Below are positions 55,801 through 64,000 of a DNA stretch of 64,000 nucleotides, piece by piece; position 1 is the first letter of the stretch; every line of letters starts with the position of its first letter. The DNA lies in the NCBI GenBank assembly GCA_017354895.1, contig CP071493.1, positions 7,564,001 through 7,628,000 of the forward strand, in the 5' to 3' direction. The position numbers and the translations under genes were made by a program. This DNA comes from Podospora comata (taxonomy: Eukaryota > Ascomycota > Sordariomycetes > Sordariales > Podosporaceae). The notes beneath the pieces were generated by a model that did no database searches, was not told where the DNA came from, and worked only from the letters and a program-made list of their open reading frames with translations.

Positions 55801-57532
55801 GAATGAAGGCTGACTCGACCTCAGAATCAGCAAGGAGCCTGGACCCGCCCTCCTACTCTCCCCTCCGCTCCACCATCCCAACGGGCTCGCAAGGTGCTTA
55901 GTCGTGAAACGCCTCGTCGTATGCGGTTCCTGGGGGGTGCGGGGGTCGCGGGTGGCGGGGATACGAGACCTCGATTTACCGGTCCCTCGTTACTCTGCCA
56001 ATCATGGAATTGCCGAGACAGAAAGGAGAGGCCTGGGAAAGAGGAGCTGCCGCAGGATATCGTATCGCCACGAATCATAACCCTTGACTGAGGTCGTATG
56101 ATCCATGATGTCGCCAGAGGTTGCCCAGAGCGGCTTAGCTAAAGTACTGTTGGCACGAGTTCTCCTGCACGGTTTCCCGCGTCCGTCCGTACGCGCCTCT
56201 CCTCCTTATTCTATCTCTAGCACCGCCCATGGTAAGGCAGAATCTCGTCGTTTCCACCAACCAGTTCCTCCTCGGGCCCGATCTGCCTCGCCGTCGCTAA
56301 AGCGAAGGCAGCGAGACCACGCCATCTCTTAAGCGGGGGGCATGGGCCTCTTGCCAGTAAGGCCTTGTGACTCCTGCCTACTCCAGCCCGGAACAGATCG
56401 CAGTCGGGTCAGGAGGCTAATCTGCCGCTTTCGTGACCGGCCGCTTGCATGTCTCTCCGCAGCCGCGCTAGTATTCGGTCCGATTACGGCCAAAAAAGGT
56501 TCTCCGATCTATAGATTGAGGCGCCTAAATACGCCTAGCGAGAGGAGGCCTCCTAAAGTTTCGGTATTCGACGCAATCGATACCTACGGCATTTTTGTGA
56601 CTGGTCAGGATACGCAGGTCTTGAAAACTACACTGGGGAGCGGGGGGCCTACCAGGTAGACATGGGTTCCAATCCTACGGGCAAAAAGGAGGTGCCCTAG
56701 CGGAGCAGAGCGATGGGTGGACGAGGTGAGATGCTGCTGAGGAGGGAAACTAAGCAGGTACTGAGTGACCGGAAATGTGACAGGAAGCTCAAGGCCGGGC
56801 CAGAGTAGAGCGTAGGGTCAAGCATGGAGTCGAGTCGAAAGTTGCAATTGACGAAATGCAAACAAAAAACCAAAACCGCCGCAGCCAGTAGGGGAAGACG
56901 AGGCATCCAGCCCGGGCGAAATGAGCGTCAGAGCGCGAGCGGCGATGGCCGGCGGGTTGCAGATGAGGGGGGGAGGGGGCAGGGGGAACAGGCGAACAAG
57001 GCAAAGGGAGATGAGGAAGTAGGGACCAAACGAAAGACATGGAGCGAAGGAGAAAAGTCGCGAGTACAAAGAAGGGACGTCGGAGAGGAGGGACTATATT
57101 TATGCTGCGGGCGCAGCTGGGCCGTGCGAGCGCGCGGGTTTGACGGAGCGCTATACCCGATTAGGGAGGAGGCCGTTTCCGGATGCAGCGACAGCAAGTT
57201 CTGCATTACAATAGAATTATCCCACCCCCCGTATTTTGATTCATCTTGGACTTTGATTGTATGGTGAGATGTGAGATTAGTATGTGAATTTGGCCAATCC
57301 TTACCCAGATGTTTCTGTTTGTGACCAGTCTTCTCGACGTGAGCGTGGTCTGGGCTCGGTTGAAGGGGACAGAGAAGGCGATCTTTTGGGCGTTGAAGCT
57401 GATTGATCACGACCTTTGCCTATGCGTAAATGCGTGACCTTGCCCCGGTCACACCTTTGAACTATCTTCAAACACCCTCTGAAGGCCTATTAATGGACAC
57501 TTCAGTGATATCAAGTCAATTTAAAAAGCTAT
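55801..57532. other. Gene-poor stretch
   Basis: Frames here (such as 56105-56332 and 56824-57267) are low-complexity, R/S/P- or G/E-rich and unconvincing. A tRNA-like string near 56590-56690 is discussed under rejected items. Confidence 0.4.
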
Positions 57533-57592
57533 TATGAAGATATATACCCCTTGCCTTGGGCCCGTGACCAAGGACGTCCTTTTGGTACGACA
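57533..57592 (-). repeat. 60-bp LTR-like micro-element, copy 3, with 5-bp TSD
   Basis: On the minus strand it starts TGTCGTACCAAAAGGACGTC and ends ATCTTCATA. Both flanks carry GCTAT (57528-57532 and 57593-57597). It matches copy 1 nearly base for base over the first 25 bases and again at GGGGTATAT. Confidence 0.7.
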
Positions 57593-58207
57593 GCTATTGA
57601 CTATCTTTAACAGCTTGTTAGTTATCTCTGAAGACCCATTGACTGTTTCCAAGGCCCATGTTCCGAAGAGCTCTATCCCTCTCTAGTTTATGCATGCCTG
57701 GGTACCATCATAATCAAGAGTATAGAGTTGTAATGCATGCTTGGAGTTAGAGTGTAGTTTCCCGTCCCACTCACAAATGGAAGCAATTGCAACGTACCTT
57801 CCTCTTCGGCTTACATACCCGCATATTGCACTTGTCTGCTTGTAAGTCCAGGAGGAGAGTGCAGGGTGAGCAAGCGGGTTGTAGGTCCGTAGTTGCCCGC
57901 TCGTGGAAGCGTCCTGGCTGACACGCTTCTGCACGCGTGCCTGTGTCTGAAGGCAAGAACACTGGATCTGTCGGGACCTCTGCGCATTTGAGGTACCCTA
58001 AAGACGTTCTCTTTCTCAAACAGTTCAGTAGGCAGGTAGTAAACAGGCTTTCGGTATGGTCATGTCTTGGTCCTATTCGTCCTTTCTAGCCTGAGCAACT
58101 TGCGTTTTGCTTCATTTCTTTCCACATCCCTCATCAGTGTCATCAGTCTGCCCACACATTTTTGCGTCCCAAAACATTCCCTTCAAAAGATCCTATCTAT
58201 TCCGTGA
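57593..58207. other. Intergenic; nothing recognised
   Basis: Short minus-strand frames at 57683-58019 lack motifs. Possibly the decayed end of the HET gene lies near 58200. Confidence 0.4.
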
Positions 58208-59569
58208 TCAGTTCACGGTTAATGCTTCCCATTCCGGCACCGCAGATAAAAACTCTTCGACCACGTCAGCAGACTCCCGGGTGTAGTCAATCGTCACGGC
58301 GGACGTCACGGACAATGGAAACAGTCCAAGCTAACCGTAAACTTTGTCCTGTGGAAGCGAGCAAGCCGCGTGTTGTTCGAGTTGCTTCAGCTCCTGGATG
58401 GAAGCGTCCAATAGTTGGCGGCCTTGGTCCGCTGGTGCAGCCTCCAGTTCTCTCCATGTAGAAATAAATGCCAAAAGATCAAATCTCGGCTTCAACACTT
58501 GCCAGAACTCCTCTTGCATGCGCTCTTCGGTCTTGGACTGGGCATGAAGAATCTCGCATACGGCTTATAGCGTCGACAGGTCGAAAGTTAACTTGCCCCA
58601 GCATACCGTGGACGTCGTGGGGCTAACTGCCAGCTCTTGTATGACCCACAACCGCGACCAGTATCTCTTCCGAAACAGCTGCATCAGCTCCATGGCGAGT
58701 ACGTCTCGCAAGTGCATTCTGCCAGATCCAAAGTCATCAGAATCATCAAAATCTTCCCAATAGAACTGGTCAAAAACCAGGACGTCGACATTGTGAATCC
58801 GGACCAGCCCCATAACCTCCTCATACTGCTCGTCGTCAACCCCCCAGCCGCGCTCTTTAACCCCGAGGATTTCCTCCAGAGCCCGCTTGCCGTACAATTT
58901 GAGGACCACGTTGCAAAGCTCAAGATGTTCCCCAGGCTGACTCAGCCCCAGAAACTCCAAGTCCCACTGCTCCGAGTCCTTGGTCCAGGCCATCACCGAG
59001 AAAGCCCCGCCGAATATATCCCTCACACGCAACACGTGGGCATTCCGGTCAGCAACGTCGGCTTGGTTGATGCACAATGCGTCCACCCAGACTTTCATGC
59101 CGATTTGACCCTCGTGGCTTTCCCGCACGTCTCGCAACGCGGCTGCGAGATGTTTGTTCACAGCTGTGGAAACGCCGTTGACGACCACCGCCGCACTCTG
59201 TCCCGCGTCATCCCCCCACGTATAGCTCAAGCAAATGTAATCACCCCAGGTAAATCTTGCGACGGCATCATGGATCTCTCGCTTGGGTGCAACGGGCAAG
59301 AATTCGTGTCGGTCACTCCAGGCTTTGCGGATCTGGAAGGCGCCCATAGCCGACGCATTCTCGTCATAGAAAGAGGTATATTCGGGTTTCATGTCGTTTA
59401 AGGAGACATGTTGTAGGAGAAGGGATACCGTGCCGCTGTCGGCGGTGTCTTCGAAGGAAAGGAGACGGATCTCGTTCTTGGAAATGTCGAGGGGGCGATA
59501 TAGATCTTGCATTTTTCGAGCTCGACTTCGGTTCTCTTGTGGCTGACTGGGCAGTAATAACTCGTCCAT
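58208..59569 (-). pseudogene. HET-domain protein gene, decayed
   Basis: ATG 59569 (MDELLLPSQPQENRS). A leading IRLLSFED and then YICLSYTWGD, VWVDALCINQ, DIFGGAFSVMAWT and YWSRLWVIQEL give the full motif series of the fungal HET domain, linked to heterokaryon incompatibility. The frame meets a stop near 58565 but continues with ILHAQSKTEERM and CSLPQDKVYG, where relatives have DKVYGLLGL, and a second stop there. Downstream of that only ID YTRE-like traces remain to 58208. The HET domain itself is intact, so a 335-residue truncated product is possible, but the body is lost. Confidence 0.7.
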
Positions 59570-60051
59570 CGATGCATTGGTGACAGTGCCTTGCGTTGAC
59601 CGATGGGTGTTTATTGTGCGATTGGGGGCAAAGAGCGGGTAGGGCAAACACCTTATCACACACCACAAATACTGCTGGTGTGTGCACGTTACACAGAGAA
59701 CAGGGCACACAGGATGTATAATGTTTAGGTAGGTACCTATGCAAACCACGTGGCACCTTTCAAGCAAGTCGTCAAGCACATTTTGTGTTTCCCTTTGTGT
59801 TCCATTCTTTCCATCTGAAACCAGGTACCTATCCACATATTCCATACCTAGCACCTTATGCAGCTTCAAACCTGATTCACATCGTGACTGGTCTATCTTT
59901 GAAGATTGTAAGTCCTGTACAGATAGATCCCTATAATACTATACCACCTAATACTATATTATTAACCCTCGGAACGGTCTGTAATTAATCAACACACAAC
60001 ATTATCTCACGACAACCTCCTACGCAAACCTAGTTTCCACTGCAAACTATC
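59570..60051. other. Upstream region of HET gene and 5S gene
   Basis: No coding content. Several GGTACCTA-like strings recur (59729, 59823) without clear meaning. Confidence 0.4.
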
Positions 60052-60170
60052 ACATACGACCATACCTAGCTGAAAATACGGGATCCCGTTCGCTCTCCCC
60101 TCGTCAAGCAGTTAAGGGTCAGATTAGTACTCAGGTCGGTGACGACTGGGGAATCCCTGATGTTGTATGT
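60052..60170 (+). rRNA. 5S ribosomal RNA gene (dispersed)
   Basis: Starts ACATACGACC and ends GTTGTATGT, so the terminal helix pairs. It holds GGGATCCCGTTCGCTCTCCC and later AGTACTCAGGTCGGTGACG, the familiar fungal 5S blocks, at the right spacing (about 119 bases). Helix II can form between AGCTG and CAGTT, with compensating changes. Pezizomycotina carry scattered 5S genes that are transcribed by Pol III from internal boxes. The T tract after it is weak (TTTGTATTATATTTT), and a few bases differ from the usual sequence (AGCAGTTAAGGGT), so a variant or pseudogene is possible. Confidence 0.75.
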
Positions 60171-61051
60171 TTGTATTATATTTTGCTAATATTAATAATA
60201 ATCATAAATTGATATTGTTTATCTGCTCCTTTTTTTTGCTGCTTGATCACCTCCTCGTCTTCTCATCAAACGGCCTCTCCGTCTCAAAACACTGTTGACA
60301 ATGAACCCCACACAAAAACCTATCACACCCCTCCTACCGACAAGTCGGATTCCACCCGTGATCCAGCCCCATATGCGCCCCCCCGCACCGACACCGTTTC
60401 AACCTATAATCCTTCCCGCATGCGAGTTCCTGATCCCACACCTACAACACCGGTAACCACACATCATCGCGTTCCACTTGTGTCTTGTTGGGTCGGGATG
60501 CCCACAACCCAGACGACACTTCACCGGACACCTCTTGGCCTAGCAGTCAATCTGAGCCTTTTGGTCAAAACCGGCAACAAAAGCAACGTCAGAATCAAAA
60601 GGGCTACCTCAAACCTCCAAGTTGTGGAGATGGGGGCCGGTCAGTGGGCAATAATGACAGCCGCCGTATAAGATTCAATACACCTACGGAGGACGCCAGT
60701 AAGAACAACACCAACAGAAAACAACTTATGGCCCCCAAAGATGCCCGTCCCCGGGCCGCCAAATAAGATAGGCGGATAATAAACAAAATTCCGAGTAGTA
60801 AAGTGATACCCGACACTACTACGAGTAACAAAGTAAGTTAAACGAGTAAGTTACCGCCGAGTCGAGATACTAGACTACCTAACTTACCGCCTTTATTAAA
60901 CTAAAGATATAAGTCCTCGAATATTTCGAACCGAAAGATTAAAAATATTATATGTTTAGCCTCGACTAAAGTTAAAAGTTAAAGGAAGCTTAAAAGTAAA
61001 GTTACCCCGGGGAAAACGGAGTAAAAAAAGAGGAAAGCTAAAAAGGATATA
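60171..61051. other. P/T/N-rich frame followed by RIP-like block
   Basis: From 60243 a plus-strand frame is rich in T, P and S; a second frame ending at 60766 has QNRQQKQRQNQKG and looks like the basic, low-complexity part of a structural protein of a mobile element, but no motif fixes this. From 60780 the sequence becomes AT-rich and full of stops, as in RIP-mutated elements. The solo LTR at 61052 is inserted into this block. Confidence 0.35.
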
Positions 61052-61440
61052 TGTCACGGCTTGACACTCAGTGGGGCGCAGGCGCACCACGGACCAATCA
61101 TTAGTACGGGAGCTCGGACCAATCAGAACGGGATCATTGGGATCGAGGATCGATCCAGAAGAGTCAATCCCAGAAGGGACAGTATCGATAGGATCGATGG
61201 TCGAGCCTATCGATCCAGGACAGTGCCAGGCTTGGCACCGGGTCTATATATACGGAGGAACTGGCTGGTGTAGATAGACAGTTCCGCAGTATGCAATACA
61301 AGTCACAATCGTTGGTATCTTAGCTATTGTGATTGAGACAAGCCATTGTTGTACACTGTTTAGCTGTACCGAACCAAGATTGTTCAGAAGTGCCTTCAAC
61401 CAGTATCCCTTTCAGAGGTTCTGGATAGGGGTTCGTCACA
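61052..61440 (+). mobile_element. Solo LTR of family B, with 5-bp TSD
   Basis: Begins TGTCACGG and ends TTCGTCACA, 389 bases, flanked on both sides by ATATA (61047-61051 and 61441-61445). It shares its 3' half with 25267-25671, including TCTATATATACGG and the closing GGTTCTGGATAGGGGTTCG. Its 5' half differs but also holds CCAATCA twice. The host sequence around it is RIP-like while the LTR is not, so it arrived late or escaped. Confidence 0.85.
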
Positions 61441-62040
61441 ATATATCGGCGATAGGTCCAGACCCGGTATTATCCCCGGCCTCCACGTCCGCCCATCTTA
61501 ACTTCCATTTATATTTATTATCCGGGTCGTTATATCGTGCTTCCTTTAGAATAATTATGTCGGCTATATAAACAATATTCCTCTAGAAAGTAAAAGCTAA
61601 CTTCGCTATGGATATAGTCTAAACTACTTATATTTCGGATTTACTAATGGTCGAGCGCTTTTATCGTAACCGTAGAACATACTTATAGAGAAATACCCGA
61701 ATCAGGCTTTTAGGTATGTTCTTATTCTCACAAAAGTCCACCTAAGCAGTCGTCATGCTGTAATCCTGGTAGGAAATAGTACGATACCACCTACGAAGCT
61801 ATTAGTGGCTTACTTTCTTGAACTATTTTAGGTACTAACCACTCAAACTTCTACCAATCTCTTTAGGCGGCTTCCTGGGCTTTTCTACTAACGGGTATAA
61901 ACTCGAGGATCGGATTTGACTCAAACCGCTGGATAAGTTGAGCAGCGCTTACGATCCCGGCGTCCTCATTATCCAAGCCGAGTGAAATTTGGAGAACTCG
62001 AGGCATGGTTATTAGAAGGCGTAGACGAGGATATGCTTGA
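61441..62040. other. RIP-like block with decayed minus-strand gene start
   Basis: AT-rich to about 61740. A minus-strand ATG at 62006 opens MPRVLQISLGLDNEDAGIVS and runs 47 residues to 61863; readable traces continue with stops (FEWLVPKIVQ). It looks like the N-terminus of a decayed protein gene, family unknown. Confidence 0.35.
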
Positions 62041-62049
62041 CGTGATGCT

Positions 62050-62105
62050 GGTGGATGATGGTTGATGGATGATGGTTGATGGATGATGGTTGATGGATGG
62101 TGGGT
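62050..62105. repeat. 14-bp tandem repeat
   Basis: About three and a half copies of TGGTTGATGGATGA just upstream of the minus-strand ATG at 62006. Confidence 0.75.
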
Positions 62106-62351
62106 TGGGTTGGCTAGCTGATGTTAACCCGCAACGAAATGATGGCGGGAATCCATATAAATATTATGGATTAAAAATTATCTATTTAAAGTAGTGGCGC
62201 TGGCATAACGGTGTTTTGCACGTTACGGCTACGCCATTTAAAACGGGCACAGCCGTTAATTGCTTAACATGAAGATCTGTCGCGGGCCATTTTCAGCCCT
62301 CGTTCTGTCACAAATTTGTGTGGTAGATATCTCAAAAGATAAAACTGGTAT

Positions 62352-62410
62352 TGCCGGACCAGTACTCAGGTGGGTGACCACTGGGGAATCCCCGGTGTTG
62401 TATGTTTTAG
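62352..62410 (+). rRNA. 5S rRNA 3' fragment (pseudogene)
   Basis: Reads GCCGGACCAGTACTCAGG and then GTGACCACTGGGGAATCCC and GTTGTATGTTTT, the 3' half of a 5S gene. The 5' half is missing. It differs from the complete gene at 60052 by paired changes in the helix (GGGTGACCACTGG against TCGGTGACGACTGG), so it came from another 5S copy. It is followed by T runs that could end Pol III transcripts. Confidence 0.65.
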
Positions 62411-62567
62411 TTTTTTGATGTTTGTTGTCTTTTTTGCTCTTGGGGGCAGAGCCGAGTGGCAACGTGCCATCCCATGCTGATGAATATCGGAAAAAATAAT
62501 ATCGCTTGGTAAAAACTGCAGTGTGCCACCGATTCAAAATTTCAATGTCATGTATTCTTTCGCTCTT

Positions 62568-63155
62568 CTATGCAAAGCCCATGTACTCACACGACCCAAA
62601 GGGATTCCCAGGGTCCAAGTTGCTAGCGAAAGCATAGTCGATCATCTGCGCAAACGTGGGATCCCACGAATCGAATATCAAGCTGTCGTTAACCGCCACG
62701 AAGTCACCAGCAGGTGTCTCAACTTGATCGGCGCCGGCAGTAGCAAACATGCCCGCACTGTGTTGTCCAATGCCTGAGGCTATTGGAGCATGGAAGCTTC
62801 CCGTGGCTACGGCACTAGTTTCGAGAGGACCGTGGGACACGTTCATCATCGTCGATGAAGGTGATGTCGCATCTAACGTCAGAGGCGAGATCTATTAGAT
62901 TGAGGTATCCGTGGGACCAGACGTGGTTTCAGAACTTGCGCCCTCGTCCGTCTTCTCAATAAGCCACCGAGCACGTGAGTGAAGTTCGATGTTGAATGCT
63001 GAACCGTTGTCGTTGATGGTCTTGGGTTTGGACGGTGTATAAGGTGCTCCATTTGTTCGTGCACGTTCACGAAGCAGAGCCTCTCCTCGTTCAAGGTTGC
63101 GCACCACTGCATCGCCTAACTCACTGCTCAAACGGGCGTTGGCCCAGATGGGCAA
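62568..63155 (-). pseudogene. C-terminal fragment of a regulator-like protein
   Basis: One frame runs from about 63155 to 62568: LSSELGDAVVRNLERGEALL, then RARWLIEKTDEGAS, then two adjacent stops (TAA TAG near 62893-62898), then SPLTLDATS and DSWDPTFAQMIDYAFASNLD. The closing FxxWDPTFAQMIDYAF pattern looks like the acidic C-terminus of fungal Zn2Cys6 regulators, but no zinc cluster is found. TAA TAG from CAA CAG is the result of two C-to-T changes. Family assignment is a guess. Confidence 0.3.
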
Positions 63156-63157
63156 AA

Positions 63158-64000
63158 TCGTTTGATGGCAGCGGCCACATTCAAGAAGTCGGCTTTGCCA
63201 CGAACTCGAAACATGGGAAGTTTGGAGACCTGACGGTATGTTTGCGTTTTCCGCCTGTCCTAGGCTCCAACAGAAGCTGACTCAATCTTAGAACGGTCTT
63301 GGTCGTCGTTACCGCATGCGTGTCCACGTTGGCTTCGCCCTCATCATCGCAGGATGGCTCGCCTCCGTGTTGGCAGTCTTCACTGGCTGCATTCCCTTCC
63401 ACAAGTACTGGCAGATTAGCCCCAGCCCGGGCAATAGCTGCCAACCCGCCGTGGCCGGCCTTATCTTCTGGTCTTCCTTCGCCGCGAATATCGCATCTGA
63501 TATCTACCTCATCGTCATTCCCCTCCCGCTTCTCTGGGGTTCCAGGCTTCGCCTTGTCGGAAAAATCGGTTCCACCCTCGTCCTGAGCGCCGGTATCTTC
63601 CTCCTTGTCTGCGCCACCCTGAAGAACATCTTCGTCGTAACTGCAAGCAAACCCCCTATTTCCCCTATCCTCCCCAAATCCTGAACTAACGCTCCCGTCC
63701 ACAGGACGACATCAACGGCGCCGAACTCGCCGGCACCCGGGGCACCCGCGAGGCCTTCGTAGCTGTCGTCACCACCAACCTCCCCATGGTCTTCCCCCTC
63801 TTCAAGTCCTGGCTCAAGCCCCTCTTCGGCTCCACTTCGCAGCGCACCACCGACAACAAGTACAAGACCCCGGACGGGTTCCGCCCCATCGGCGGCGGCG
63901 GTGGCGGCTCCAACTCGCACTCGCAGTTCCGCCGCGGCAACGGCAACAGTTCCAACATCCTGACCAACGTCACCTTCACCGAGAGCGAGGAGCGAATCGT
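63158..64000 (+). CDS. Fungal rhodopsin-domain integral membrane protein (partial)
   Basis: Exons: up to 63235, 63292-63642, 63705 onward past the window edge. Intron 1 has GTATGT...TTAG. Reads GHIQEVGFATNSKHGKF, NGLGRRYRMRVHVGFALIIA, FTGCIPFHKYW, GNSCQP, ASDIYLIVIPLPLLWG, then after intron 2 NGAELAGTRGTREAFVAVVT and FTESEERIV. This fits the fungal rhodopsin-domain (PTH11-related) membrane proteins, with membrane segments in 63316-63390, 63460-63530 and 63570-63640. The usual 5' exons (first membrane segments) are not found upstream, where minus-strand scrap lies, so the gene may be 5'-truncated. Intron 2 seems to use a GC donor. The 3' end is outside. Confidence 0.75.

Noticed and set aside
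56590-56690. tRNA-Ser-like string (GTCTTGAAAACTAC, then GGTTCCAATCC)
   Set aside because: An anticodon-loop-like TTGAAAA and a T-loop-like TTCCAAT are present, but the anticodon stem does not pair and no matching acceptor stem is found. At best a ruined tRNA.

Overview
The window looks like accessory chromosome sequence of a filamentous ascomycete (Pezizomycotina, probably Sordariomycetes). The signs are short GT-AG introns of about 45-90 bases, fungal multigene families (F-box, BTB, HET, NACHT, GH71, fungal rhodopsin-domain, DUF6601), a dispersed 5S rRNA gene, and AT-rich blocks that look like repeat-induced point mutation (RIP) of old transposons.

Layout. 1-1.1 kb: end of a Pogo/Fot1 transposase and a broken 2OG-oxygenase-like gene. 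2.2-7.3 kb: an F-box gene and an ankyrin gene with a fungal STAND N-terminus (one frameshift). 8-11.9 kb: Copia gag scrap, second Pogo scrap, a solo-LTR-like copy and a DUF6601 gene with four in-frame TAG codons. 13.6-19.6 kb: an apparently intact hydrolase-NACHT-HEAT NLR followed by WD40 and NACHT wreckage. 19.8-21.3 kb: an intact-looking four-exon gene of unknown function. 22.4-29 kb: MULE transposon with a SINE-like insertion, an LTR, and a RIP-mutated chromovirus Gypsy. 29.4-34.4 kb: BAH, BTB and two small membrane protein genes. 35.6-44.1 kb: F-box gene, a secreted protein, and divergently a GH71 alpha-1,3-glucanase. 45-53 kb: decayed HATPase (sacsin-type) gene, hypothetical genes, a decayed kinase-like gene, the second SINE-like copy, and a WD40 tail. 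53.6-64 kb: chromodomain ORF, HET-domain gene, 5S rRNA, solo LTR, 5S fragment, transcription-factor-like scrap and the start of a rhodopsin-domain membrane protein.

The genes do not form one pathway. Three themes stand out. First, self/non-self and regulated-death type architectures (NACHT, HET, ankyrin, WD40) are many, and all but one are damaged. Second, many otherwise open host frames are interrupted only by TAG or TAA, as RIP would produce. Third, several small repeats are shared across the window: a 58-60 bp element with TG...CA-like ends and 5-bp target duplications, a 261-bp SINE-like core with 31-bp tandem tail, and an LTR family whose U3 halves differ while its 3' halves agree. Intron boundaries given are read by eye from splice signals and frame; none is confirmed by transcripts.
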